A DNA stretch of 64,000 nt from Alistipes sp. Zagget8 (lineage in GTDB: Bacteria > Bacteroidota > Bacteroidia > Bacteroidales > Rikenellaceae): positions 1 to 64,000 of the forward strand of contig MSHJ01000015.1 in NCBI GenBank assembly GCA_001941065.1, written 5' to 3'. Shown in pieces: positions 1-9,831 of the stretch; position 1 is the stretch's first letter; each line of letters starts with the position of its first letter. A model generated the notes under the pieces. That model saw nothing but the letters and a program-made list of their open reading frames with translations. It was not told the DNA's origin and ran no database searches. A program made the translations under genes and the position numbers.

Positions 1-76
1 TCGAACGGGCGGCCTCGTCCATTTCGCGTCCGGGGGCGGGAGGGCTGATGCGGTAGAATTCCGTGATACGGCTCAT
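1..76 (-). CDS. Unidentified protein, N-terminal fragment cut by the window edge
   Basis: An ATG at 74-76 (minus strand) opens a frame that runs off the left edge without a stop for 25 codons, starting MSRITEFYRISPPAPG. It lies 21 bases downstream of the S1/P1 nuclease stop in the same direction, so it may be the next gene of the long minus-strand operon. There is no signal peptide in the visible part and I recognise no family. The short length and lack of a strong ribosome binding site keep confidence low. Confidence 0.4.
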   Translation of the reverse strand, partial: MSRITEFYRISPPAPGREMDEAARS

Positions 77-97
77 GGATTTCAGATTCGTCGTCTT

Positions 98-889
98 TTA
101 ATCGAATAGCTCGTTCAATAGCCCGGCAAGCCGGTATCCGGCTTTCTGTATCTGGCTTTCGACCAGGGGCAGCGCCTTGTTCAGGAAATCCTGTCCCAGC
201 CGCTCGTCGGGCTTCGCCCATTCGAATTGCACCTCGCAGCATACGGCGGCGTCGTGCAGCCAGTCGCGGGGTGTTCCGGCGGCGATGGCCTGCTTTTCGG
301 ATTTCGGAACGCGGTCCAGCTCGTCGGCCCATTCAGTGACGGACCAGATGCGCGTGGTGGTGATAATCTCGTTGTCCCAGACGCTGTGGACGTAGAATTT
401 GTGCGGTTTGTGATATTTGTCCTCGAATAGCACGTCGTATTTCATGTTGTGGGTCGTGTATTTGATATGTGCCGGACAATGCATATCTCCCACCAGGTGA
501 ATGACGTATTTGAGGTTGACCGCCACGGCCGAGTCGGTGAGGCTGCGGTAGTTTTTCAGGTTCTCGATGGCCAGTTCCAGTCCGTAGATGGCGTTGCCCT
601 GTTTCGGTTTCAGCAGTTCGTCGGTGTAACGCAGGTCGGCATCGACGGGTGCTGTATGCCAACCGTCGGTGAAGAGATATTCGGGGGTTTTGCGGTATTC
701 GTCCATCCATTTGGCATAGTAGACGACGGAGTGTCCTCCCAAGTATTTTTCGATGCGTTTCCGGGCTTTCTTCGTCAGGTTGCGCTCGGCGATTTTGGCG
801 ATGGTTTCGTGCCCCTCGCGTCCCCACCCGAAAACGGGTCCGGTGTGGAGGAATCCGGCGCACAGCAGCAGGAACAGTAATTTTTTCAT
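98..889 (-). CDS. S1/P1 nuclease family protein, secreted
   Basis: 263 residues, the usual length for bacterial S1/P1 zinc nucleases, which cleave single-stranded nucleic acids and 3'-nucleotides. A signal peptide of about 21 residues ends in VFG, so the mature protein would begin with Trp22 (WGREGHETIA). That matters because the N-terminal Trp amino group is a zinc ligand in this family. Other ligand-bearing segments are visible: DGWHTAP, HLVGDMHCPAH and FYVHSVWDNEI. The protein should act in the periplasm or outside. It follows the glycerophosphodiesterase gene by 18 bases on the same strand and closes the visible part of the minus-strand PUL operon. A second phosphodiester-cleaving enzyme beside a GDPD and a phosphodiester glycosidase suggests a phosphate-linked substrate. 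The exact substrate cannot be read from sequence. Confidence 0.9.
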   Translation of the reverse strand: MKKLLFLLLCAGFLHTGPVFGWGREGHETIAKIAERNLTKKARKRIEKYLGGHSVVYYAKWMDEYRKTPEYLFTDGWHTAPVDADLRYTDELLKPKQGNAIYGLELAIENLKNYRSLTDSAVAVNLKYVIHLVGDMHCPAHIKYTTHNMKYDVLFEDKYHKPHKFYVHSVWDNEIITTTRIWSVTEWADELDRVPKSEKQAIAAGTPRDWLHDAAVCCEVQFEWAKPDERLGQDFLNKALPLVESQIQKAGYRLAGLLNELFD

Positions 890-907
890 ATCGGTATTTG
901 TTTGGAA

Positions 908-1840
908 TTAGTCGTGCAGTCCCCGCGAGCGGAGGTAGGAGATCAGCAGTTCGGGACGGTCGGTCTGGATCATGGTGGCGCCCATGTCTACGAGTTGGCC
1001 GTAAACTGCGGCGGGGTCGCCGTCGAAGGCCCTGTCGTCATCCAGCCCGCCGCAGAGCGACGCCCAGAGCGAATTGACCCATAGTTTCGAACCGCCGGCA
1101 ACGACCTCCCGCATGCAGGCGTCGACCTCGGGAGCCGGACGGTCCCAGCAGATTTCGTAGGCCAGCGGCACGATGCCTTTTTCCCGGTATTCGGCGAAGA
1201 GCGCCTTGCCCTGCGGCTTGAGGATGTCGATAATGGGCATGTACATCATGTTCCGGGGATGCTCGGCGAATTTCGCGGCCACGACCCCGGGCGCACGCTT
1301 GCCCTTGATGAGAATCTGTTCCGTAACGCCCAGCTCCTCGGTGACGGCCAGCACCAGATCGTAGTATTCGTACCCCTGATCGACGTTCACCACGATGCGG
1401 TCCTTGCAGGCTTCCAGCGCTTCGCGCAGCGTCGGCATCCGCAGGCTGTCGGTGATGACGTTGTGGGCCCGGCGCAGCTTGCAGCGGCGTATCGAGTCGT
1501 AGGTGATGTCGCGGACGCGGCCTTTGCCGTCGGTGGTGCGGTCGATGGTGTGATCGTGGCAGAGTACCAGCACGCTGTCTTTGGTCAGCTTGAGGTCCAG
1601 CTCCATGATGTCGACCCCCATGCGGATGACCGACTCGATGGCCGGGATCGAGTTCTCGGGGTAGTTGCGCCAGTCGCCGCGGTGGGAGGCGACCAGCACC
1701 TTTTTCGAGGCGGGATTGTGGATTTCGGCGACGATGGCCTCGGCACGGCCCGCGGCATTCGGCGTGCCGGCGTGCTGCCCGCAGGCGGCTCCCGAGAGAG
1801 CCGCCGCGAGGATCAGCAGGTTGGTGATTATTCGTATCAT
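908..1840 (-). CDS. Glycerophosphodiester phosphodiesterase family protein
   Basis: 310 residues with the GDPD TIM-barrel signature: ASHRGDW with the catalytic His and downstream PENSIPAI, then IMELDLKLTKDSVLVLCHDH, which carries the metal-binding E-x-D pair and the HDH motif. GDPDs hydrolyse glycerophosphodiesters to glycerol-3-phosphate plus an alcohol. Residues 1-20 form a hydrophobic export signal ending ALSGAAC. Cys20 may be a lipidation site, though the lipobox is weak. The gene starts 3 bases after the stop of the upstream giant lipoprotein, which indicates tight translational linkage in the operon. In this context it may trim glycerophosphate from a polymer such as a teichoic acid or a decorated glycan (inference), rather than act in phospholipid recycling. 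Confidence 0.9.
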   Translation of the reverse strand: MIRIITNLLILAAALSGAACGQHAGTPNAAGRAEAIVAEIHNPASKKVLVASHRGDWRNYPENSIPAIESVIRMGVDIMELDLKLTKDSVLVLCHDHTIDRTTDGKGRVRDITYDSIRRCKLRRAHNVITDSLRMPTLREALEACKDRIVVNVDQGYEYYDLVLAVTEELGVTEQILIKGKRAPGVVAAKFAEHPRNMMYMPIIDILKPQGKALFAEYREKGIVPLAYEICWDRPAPEVDACMREVVAGGSKLWVNSLWASLCGGLDDDRAFDGDPAAVYGQLVDMGATMIQTDRPELLISYLRSRGLHD

Positions 1841-1843
1841 CGG

Positions 1844-4800
1844 TTATCGTTGGATTAAGTATTCGTTTTCATGTCCCAGCACCACCTGCTCGGCGACCTG
1901 GCGCAGGTAGGCGGCTTTCGACGGCTCGATGCCGCAGTCGGCGGGTGCGCTGCCGAACGCCGTGCCGTAGAGCACGAGGTAGTTGACGCAGGCTTTCAGG
2001 TAGGCGCCGTAGACCGACTGGTGTTTGTTGTCGGTGTGGTAGAGGTTGATGCCCGACGCGCCTTCGCGCACGGTCCGGAACGCCACGCCGATCGGCGATA
2101 CCCACGTTCCGGCAGCCTCGGCCATGGCGCGTGCGCCTGCGGCGTTGTAGCTTTCGAAGGTCGCGAAGTCGGTGAACCCGCCGTAACTGCTGGCCGAGAA
2201 GGTCCAGGTCTGTTCGAGAATCACCTGACAGGAGCTCGATTTCGCCCGGATCTTGTCCGCCAGCGCCGTGCAGTTGGCCGCTATCGAGGCCGTGCCGTCG
2301 CGCCCGTAGGTCGCGGGATTCTGGCTTTGGTCCTGAATGAAGGCGTAGTCGTAGCCGCCGATGTCGATGGCGTCGGTCGAGAACGACAGCCCCAGGTGCT
2401 GTCCGAAATTCTGCGAACCCTTGAAATGGCCCTTGACATTGAGGTAATGTCCCTCGTTCCAGGCAATCTCCTTGAGCATCCATGCCGGGTTGCTGTAATA
2501 GGAGAACGAGTTGCCGAGGCAAAGCACCTTTTTCGTGTCGCCGGGCGTCGTCGTGCCGAGGTTCTGGACATAGGAGCCCGAGAATCCGAACGGCGGCAGC
2601 AGGCTCGCCGAACTGCTTGCCGAAATGTTCTGCGTGCCGCCCGAACAGGTGTAGGGTCCCACGGCGCGGCAGCGGATCTGCACCGATCCCTCGACGGGAT
2701 CGGCAAAGCGGATGGTCTGCATGACGCTGGCATGCTGGTAGTTGGTTCCCGAGGCCACGCCCGAGCACTTGTAGGTGTACCGGATCGAGGGATCTTCGGG
2801 GGCGGTGAGCAGGTCCTCCTCGACGCTCTTCCAGACGCCTCCGTCGAGATACTCCACGATGAAGTATTTCGGCGAGTTGGCCTCGCCCGCCATCGTGGCG
2901 TCGAACTCGACGGCCGTGCCGGCTTCGAGCCGCTTCACGGGCAGGGTGTAGAGCCAGTAGTCGCCCTCGACCATCGTCGAGACGGTGGGTTTGTAGGAGC
3001 TGACCGTGCGGGTGAACTCCCGTCCGGCATTGGCCTCGCCGCGCACGACGGAGATGTAACCCGAACTGCCCGAGGTCGCGGGGAGCATGTTCGACGCGGT
3101 CCACGACGTGTTGTACTGCCCGACGGTCGATGCCGAGAAAATCCATTGGCTCGGGAAGGCCGGGCCTGCGCCCTCCTGACTGACGCTGACGGTCGCCGTC
3201 TGCGACAGGTCCGTGGAGGTGAAAGTGACCGTCGCGGGGCGCGGTTCGGTCTGCGGATTCACGTCGGCCGTGATGCGGATCTGCTGGACATAGGGGCTTT
3301 TCGTGCCCGCGGCGAGCGGCGTGTCGTTCAGGTCGGTGATCTTCACCCACTCGCTGCCGCCCGTGCTCACGGTCCAGTCGTAGTCGGCGGCCGAGAGGCT
3401 CACGACGGCGGCGTTGGTTCCCAGGGCGTTCAGCTCGACCGATCCGGGAGCGATGCTGAAAGTCGCTTCGGCGGGGGTGTTCGACCCGGCGGGGTAGTAG
3501 AGGATGTTCTCCCGTGTGACGTTGACCGCTGCGGCGCTGTGGGCGCCGAGGTAGTCCATGTAGTTGTCGGCGTTGACCCCGACCATGACGTAACTGCCGC
3601 CGTTGTAGGTTCCCACGTCGCCCTGCGCGATGCAGTTGCGGAATTGCGCGGCCTTGTTGCACTGCCCGAAGAAGGTGCCTTTGTAATTGTTGTTGTCGCG
3701 GTCGGAGATGACGCGGCCGTAATTCTCGCATCCGACGAATTCGTTGTCGTCGTGGTTGACAAGGCAGACGATGCTGCCCGCCGCGCCGTTGGCTTTGCAG
3801 ATCACGTCGCCGTGGTTCACGACCTTGGTGAACTTGGCGCCCGTGCCCGTGATGCAGGTGATGTTGCCGATGCGGGCGTTGCCTGCGGTGGCGAATTCGT
3901 TGAAATTGTTGCCGTAGTTGGTGCAGTCGGTCAGGTGGGTGTAGCGGTTGGCCGCGGCGACGATGCCCGATGCCCGGGCGGCTTTGGTCGTGAGGTTGCC
4001 GCGGTTGACACAGCCGGTGAACGCGACGGCGTTGGCCGAGCTGGCGTGGTTGGTGCTGAATCCGCAGATGCCGCCGATCTGCACGCCCGTCGCGCCGTTG
4101 GTCGTGTTGCCGCCGCCTTCGCCCGTGAGGTCGGCTTCGTTGGTCAGGCGGTCGATCACGACTCCTTCGTTGGCGAACGCAAGCCCGATCATGCCCATCG
4201 TCATGCGGACGTTGCCCGCCGAGCCGTCGAACGCCATCGGGGCGCTGTTGGTGATGTTGCGCACGGTGGCGTCGTAGACCAGTCCGGCCACGATGCCGCA
4301 GTCGGTGGCTTTCGAGGCCTTGACCTCCAGCGAACACGAGGCGTCGAAAATCAGGTTCTCGACGACGGCTCCGGAACCCAGCGCACCGAACAATCCCCAG
4401 GCGCGGCCTGCCGTGGCGTTGTCGCACACCATTTTGAAATTGCTGATCGTGTGGTCCTGCCCGTCGAAGAAGCCCGCGAAGGGGCGTCCCGTGCTGATCG
4501 TGAGGGCGTTGCTGGCCAGTGCGAAGGTCGCGTCGCCGATCGGCGTCCAGGCCGCGATGTCCGTCATGTCGATGTCGTCGAGCAGTACGACGACGCCTTC
4601 CTCGTTCTGCCACGGGGCGAGGGTCTCGCCTGTGTTGACCGCCGCGGCGAACTCCACCAGGTCGTCGGCGGTCCAGATACCGCCCGGAGGCGCGAAGGCG
4701 TAGAGTGCCTTGGCGAGGTGACGAGCCGAGAACTCGCCGTTTTTCTCGTTATAGGTGCGGATGCCCGATTTGTAGACGTTTTTCGTGTAGGTTTTGTCGT

Positions 4801-5554
4801 CGTCGGTCGTGAGCGTGAGCTTCAGACCGGCCGGGGAGGTGAAGCGTCCGACGGGGAATTTGATGGTCTGGGGCTTGGTCAGGTCGGCTCCCTCGGGGAA
4901 TTCCAGCGTCAGCTTCGTGCCGGTTCCGTCCGGTGCCGGGGTGAGGGCGAGCGTCGCGGGATCGACCGTGCCGGTGAAGGTCAGCCAGCCTTCGAAACCC
5001 TCCTCCGAGGCGGGTTCCACGCTGATAGACCGGGCCGGACTTTCCAACTCGCCGGCGTCGATGCGCAGTTCGACGACCGAGAAGATGTTGCGGAACGAGA
5101 CGTGCAGCGCCCCTTCCGAGAGGTTGTTCTCGAGCGGCGTGCCGACCAGCGGTGCGCAGGCCGTGTTGGCCTGCTCCGTGCCCTGGAAGGAGATCGTGCG
5201 CCGGGCCTCCACGGCGACCGTGCCTTCGGCGGTCGTGGCGGGGTAGTAGGCCGTCAGCGGCTTCGACGCATCGTAGGAGGCGATGCCCGCGTCGCTGGTG
5301 AACGTGGTCGTGGGGCCCGCTTCGGCGGCGGTGTATTCGTAGGCCGCGCCGTCGTAGATGACCGTGATGCGGTCGCCGGCCTCCCAGGTGCTCTTGCCTT
5401 CGTTGATGTCGGTGCGGGTCGCGGCGGCGCAGGCGGCCTTGATGACGAGCCCCGACGAGGCGGGAAGCGGGGCCGGGTCGGTGATTTCGGGGTCCCGGGT
5501 GCAGCCGGCGAGCAGCAGCACCGCACTTAACAGGATGATATACAGTTTTTTCAT
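1844..5554 (-). CDS. Multidomain surface lipoprotein: fimbrillin-like domain, GLUG-like repeats, BACON domain, DUF4886 SGNH-type hydrolase
   Basis: 1236 residues. A lipoprotein signal ends LLLAGC with Cys18 followed by acidic residues. Domains in order: a Mfa/fimbrillin-like domain (about 30-285, with the characteristic segment STWEAGDRITVIYDG); a GLUG-like beta-repeat region (about 290-690, opening IDMTDIAAWTPIGDATF); a BACON-like domain (about 695-795); a beta-sandwich stretch; and a DUF4886 domain (about 1008-1225). The last has the SGNH-type elements LGNSFSYY (Ser about 1016) and DNKHQSVYGAYL (Asp about 1175, His about 1178). DUF4886 proteins look like GDSL/SGNH esterases, but no substrate is established. 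The GLUG block is closest to the second block of the next upstream gene (shared WTPIG-ATFALASN and VVEN), so the two look like recent duplicates. Likely role: a surface enzyme that binds and de-esterifies the PUL substrate. Confidence 0.85.
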   Translation of the reverse strand: MKKLYIILLSAVLLLAGCTRDPEITDPAPLPASSGLVIKAACAAATRTDINEGKSTWEAGDRITVIYDGAAYEYTAAEAGPTTTFTSDAGIASYDASKPLTAYYPATTAEGTVAVEARRTISFQGTEQANTACAPLVGTPLENNLSEGALHVSFRNIFSVVELRIDAGELESPARSISVEPASEEGFEGWLTFTGTVDPATLALTPAPDGTGTKLTLEFPEGADLTKPQTIKFPVGRFTSPAGLKLTLTTDDDKTYTKNVYKSGIRTYNEKNGEFSARHLAKALYAFAPPGGIWTADDLVEFAAAVNTGETLAPWQNEEGVVVLLDDIDMTDIAAWTPIGDATFALASNALTISTGRPFAGFFDGQDHTISNFKMVCDNATAGRAWGLFGALGSGAVVENLIFDASCSLEVKASKATDCGIVAGLVYDATVRNITNSAPMAFDGSAGNVRMTMGMIGLAFANEGVVIDRLTNEADLTGEGGGNTTNGATGVQIGGICGFSTNHASSANAVAFTGCVNRGNLTTKAARASGIVAAANRYTHLTDCTNYGNNFNEFATAGNARIGNITCITGTGAKFTKVVNHGDVICKANGAAGSIVCLVNHDDNEFVGCENYGRVISDRDNNNYKGTFFGQCNKAAQFRNCIAQGDVGTYNGGSYVMVGVNADNYMDYLGAHSAAAVNVTRENILYYPAGSNTPAEATFSIAPGSVELNALGTNAAVVSLSAADYDWTVSTGGSEWVKITDLNDTPLAAGTKSPYVQQIRITADVNPQTEPRPATVTFTSTDLSQTATVSVSQEGAGPAFPSQWIFSASTVGQYNTSWTASNMLPATSGSSGYISVVRGEANAGREFTRTVSSYKPTVSTMVEGDYWLYTLPVKRLEAGTAVEFDATMAGEANSPKYFIVEYLDGGVWKSVEEDLLTAPEDPSIRYTYKCSGVASGTNYQHASVMQTIRFADPVEGSVQIRCRAVGPYTCSGGTQNISASSSASLLPPFGFSGSYVQNLGTTTPGDTKKVLCLGNSFSYYSNPAWMLKEIAWNEGHYLNVKGHFKGSQNFGQHLGLSFSTDAIDIGGYDYAFIQDQSQNPATYGRDGTASIAANCTALADKIRAKSSSCQVILEQTWTFSASSYGGFTDFATFESYNAAGARAMAEAAGTWVSPIGVAFRTVREGASGINLYHTDNKHQSVYGAYLKACVNYLVLYGTAFGSAPADCGIEPSKAAYLRQVAEQVVLGHENEYLIQR

Positions 5555-5566
5555 TTCGGTCGGGGT

Positions 5567-8500
5567 TTACTCTTTGTTCTTGTCGTCGTCGAATTCCGTA
5601 TCCTCGATGCCGTTGTCGGGCTTCTCCTTGTCGATGTCCGACATGTCGGTTACGGCATAGGGCGTTGCGAGGGCGTAGCGTGCCGCCTGCAGGGCGATCG
5701 GGGCGTTGGCGTCGGTGACGGGCGTCGAATAGCTGCCCGCGGTGGAGTTCGAGGTCGTGTAGCGGAACGAGTTGCCGTCGAGCGTCACGCCGCCGAACGC
5801 CGGGGAGATCAGTTTCTCGAAGACGGCGCACGAGGCGGCGTAACGCGCGATACCGTAGTCCATGTGGTAGCCGTCGCGGGTCATGTCCATCGAGTTCTGG
5901 AGCTTCGACGTGCGGAGGTTCTGCAGGACGGTTCCCGTGGCGATCAGGTCGTCGAACGTGACTTCGGCCATCACCTTTTGCCCCTGCGCGACGATGGCGG
6001 CGTACATGTCCGCCTGCGACGAGTTGAAATTGCTGACGATCACCGTCTGCTGCGAATAGCTGAAGATGGCCGGGTCGCCGTAGGCCTGCGAGAGAATGTA
6101 GCAGAACTTGGGCATGGCCCCGGTCTGCGTCGATTTGACGTTGTCGATCAGCCCCTGCAGGGCCTCCTTCTCGGTCGAGGTCCACTGCCAGGCGTTGACC
6201 TTGCCGGTGTGCTCCTGGATGGTCACGATGTCCCACTGGTCCGAGGCGGCGACCTCTTTGATCGTCTTGTTCATCAGCTCGGTCCATCCGGCGGCTCCCG
6301 GGCCGCACTCGTAACAGCGGTAGTCGCTCACGGTGGCGAATCCGTTGTTGTACTCGGGGACCGTGCGGCCTCCGTAGTACATGTGCGTCATCTTCACCTT
6401 GTCGAGACCTGCGGCTTTCAGCATGCCCGGCAGGTGCTCCACGGCGTCTTTCGTGAAGCTGTTGCCGATGAAGAGGATGCGCAGCTCGGCATCGCCGCCC
6501 GTGCCGCCGCCGCCCGAACTGCCGCCGCCCGAACTGCCGATCTGGTAGACGATGTTCGTGAGCGTCGATTTCGTTGCGCCCTGCTTGCCCAGGTAGTTGG
6601 CCTGGTCGGTTTCGGAGTAGGAGTCGAAGACGGGCGTGCCGTTGTTGTAGGTGCCCACCTTGCCGCCTGCGGTGCAGTTGGTCCACTGCGCCGCGCCGTT
6701 GTTATAAGCCCAGAACACACCGCGGTTGCCGTCGCTGAGGATTGTGCCGTAATTGGCGCAGTTCTCGAACGTGGCAGTGTTCGACAGCGACGTGATGCCG
6801 CCGCAGCGGGCGCCGGTCGTCGAGGTGAGGTCCCCGTAGTTCGTGCAGCCGCTCATCGAGGAGCCGGTGCCCATGTTGCAGGTGATGTTGCCCAGACGCC
6901 CGGCGTCCTCCTTGGGGTTCGTGTTCATCTGGTCGCCGTGGTTGACGCAGTTGGTCAACTGGGTGTAGCGGTTGGCCGCGGCGACGATGCCCGATGTGCG
7001 GCCCGTCGCCGAGGTCATGTCGCCGTAGTTGATGCAGTCGGAGATGACGACCTTCTGCTGCGACTCCCCGTCGTTGGAAGAGAATCCCACGATGCCGGCG
7101 ATGTGGTAGCCCGTGGCGCCTCCGGCGGTGTTGTTGTCACGGTTCTCGGCCGTGATCGCGCCGTTGTTGTTCACGTTGTCGATCGTGACGCCCTCTTTGG
7201 CGAAGGCCGTGCCGATCAGGGCCATCGTGATGCGGACGCTGCCCGCCGTGCCCTGGAAGAGCATCGGTGCGCCGCTCGTGATGTCGCGCACGGTGGCGTC
7301 GTAGACCATTCCGGCAACCACGCCGTTCGACGAACCTGCCGTAGCCGTGACGGTCAGCGAACAGCCCGTGTCGAACGAGAAATTCTCGACAACGGCGCCC
7401 GGGGCCAAAGCCCCGAACAATCCGTATGTCGCGCCCTCCTCGCTGCCCGCGGCGACCATTTTCAGGTTGCGGATGCGGTAGCCCTGTCCGTTGAAATGGC
7501 CTGTGAAAGGCGTTCCCGTGACGGTGAGTTTGTTGCTTGCCAGCGCGAACGTCGCCTTGCCGATGGGGGTCCACTCCGTGACTCCGCTCATGTCGATGTT
7601 GGTCAGCAGGCACACCTCGCCGTCTTCGTTCAGCCACTCGTCGAGCGATCCGCCGGCGTTGACCGCCGCGGCGAAGGCCATCAGATCGTCGGCCGTGCGG
7701 ATGCCCTTGGCCGTCGAGATGTCGCCTCCGTATTTGGTGTTGGTCACCTTGTCCTCGTTGCCCGTCTTGATCAGGCCGATGTAGTCCATGTAGTTGGTCT
7801 CGTCGATGGCTACCATCACGTAACTGCCGCCGTTGTACGAGCCCACGCCGCCGCCGGCGGTGTTGTTGTCCAGTTTCGCGCCGTTGTTGATGTTGGCCAC
7901 GAGCGTCCCGCGGTAGGTCGTCAGGTCGGCGATCACATTGCCGTAGTTGGCCGAGTTGAGGACCTCGCTGTCGGCGGAGTTGGTCAGGCAGACCAGACCT
8001 CCGGCGTGGGTCTTGGCGTTGGTGGCCACGACGTCGCCGTAGTTGGTGCAGCCGTCGACTACCGACGTGGTGCCGAGGATGCAGGTGATGTTGCCCAGGC
8101 GTCCGCCGCCCGATTCGGCATAGGTGTTCAGCATGTCGCCGTGGTTCTCGCATTCGGAGACGACCGTGAAGGTGTTTGCCGCGGCCACGATGCCCGAGGC
8201 GCGGCCCGTCGAGACGGTCATGTCGCCGTAGTTCGCGCAGCGCGTGATGAGGTTTCTGAAGGTCGATGTGCGCGAGGTGTTCGAGAGCCCTGCGATGCAG
8301 CCCACCTGCGTCGAGGTGAACCCGTTGGCGTTGGCGGCTCCCGGCACGGCCTTCATGGCGCCGTAGTTCTTCAGCCCGATGAGCTTCGTGACGGTTTCGT
8401 CGCTCGTGCCGGCTCCGTAGACGAAGCCCACGAGACCCATGGTCATCAGCTTGCCCGAAGCGCCGTTGCCCAGACACTCCATCGGCAGGTAGCTGGTGCA

Positions 8501-9813
8501 ATCCTCGATGGTCGATTCGACGCTGGCCCCGGCGATAACGCCCGTCGAGGTGACGCCGCTGCCCGAGACCGTGAACGATCCCGTGTCGCCCGTTTCGGCT
8601 CCCAGCACGAGGTTTTTGACCGTCGCGCCCTTCAGCACGCCGAACAGACCGTATGCCTGGTTGTCGCCCGTGAGCGTCGCGGCCATCTTCAGGTTGCGCA
8701 GGGCGTATCCCTGTCCGTCGAACGTTCCCTCGAAGGCGGCTCCCGAGGGGGTGGAGACCGCCGTCGTGGCGGCGAACGTGCCGTTGCCGATGGGCGTCCA
8801 TGCGGCGACGTCTTTCAGGTCGATGTCGTTCATCAGCAGGACGTTCATCTGCTGGGCGCCCGTGCCGGCATTGACGTCGGCGGCGAACTGCACCAGCTCG
8901 GCGGCCGTCGGATTTCGATGCGGTCGCTCGTGGCCTTCGCGAAGAAGACCGGGCGCAGCACCGTGTACTCCAGCATGTCGTAGGCCACCACGATCAGGTG
9001 CCCGTCGCTGAATCCGGCCGGGAACGTGACGGCGATCTGCTGCTGCTCCTTGTCGAGCGCGGCCTCGATGCCTTCGGCCGCGGCGATGCCGACCAGCGCG
9101 TCGGCGGCGTGTTCGCCGTGCAGGGTGTATTTGACCGTCATCGGGACCGATGCGTCGACGACGGTGGTGTTGATCGCCGTCGAGAGCGTGAGGTTCAGCA
9201 CCTGCTGGATGGGCAGCGTGACGACCTCGCCGTTGCCGAGCGTCAGCGACAGGTTGCCGTTGGCGTCGCGGGCGATGCCCTTGAACAGGCAGCTTTCGCC
9301 GTCGTTGGCCTCGATGGGACGCCCTGCGGCGTCGTTCAGCCGCTCGCCGTTGACAGTCCAGTAACCCTGTTCATCGACCGACACCACGGGGGTGTGGCCG
9401 CTCACGGGAACCCGTTCGCCGGATTTGTCCAGCAGCGGCGCGGTCTGTCCGTCGGCCGTCACCGTCCAGTAGTAGAGACCGCTTTCCGCATCGGCTTCGA
9501 CGCCCAGCAGCGGGACGTTGAGCATCTGGTCGACGGTGGCCAGCACGACGCTCTTCTCCTCGTTCTTATTGTCCTTGTAGGTGATGACGTAGTTGCCTTC
9601 GGAGTCCTGCGCCATCGCGGTGATGACGTTGCCCGAGGTCAGCTCGCTCAGGTCGGCGAGCTGGTCGTTGAGCGACGTGATGCGGCCCTGGAGCCTGGCG
9701 ATCCGCTCCTTGAAGCCGTCGATGCGGCCGCCGAGTTCCGAATCGTCGTAGTCGCTGCAGCCTGCCGCGAAGGTGACGGCGGTCAGAAGCAAGAAATATA
9801 GGAATCGTTTCAT
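5567..9813 (-). pseudogene. Frameshifted surface lipoprotein: DUF4988, two GLUG-like blocks, C-terminal DUF4886 hydrolase
   Basis: Two overlapping frames together make one gene. The 5' frame (from 9813) gives a lipoprotein signal (FAAGCSDYDDSELGGRIDG), coiled coil and DUF4988 domain up to about residue 300, then loses similarity. The 3' frame (to 5567) starts in the middle of a GLUG block (AAELVQFAADVNAG). Compared with the paralogues (GIRTADDLMAFAAAVNAGG), one base is missing near 8908-8912; restoring it would give about 1415 residues. The C-terminal part has two GLUG-like blocks, a Gly/Ser linker and a DUF4886 domain (last 305 residues) with FIGNSF and RDGYHMDYG as catalytic segments. As written, only the anchored stalk would be made. 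The cause may be a real mutation or a sequencing error: the site is not a homopolymer and the 3' part shows no further decay. Confidence 0.85.
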
Positions 9814-9831
9814 GAATGTCTGGATTAAGCG

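Noticed and set aside
1871..5530. A 1219-codon open frame on the plus strand opposite the fimbrillin/DUF4886 lipoprotein gene
   Set aside because: Its translation is low-complexity, rich in V, G, R and A, with no signal or domain. Long antisense frames arise because the GC-rich sense gene avoids codons whose complements are stops.
1869..6686. Arginine- and histidine-rich minus-strand frames at 1869-4613 and 4749-6686
   Set aside because: They are frame-shadows of the true lipoprotein genes, with R/H/Q-rich translations typical of shifted GC-rich codons.
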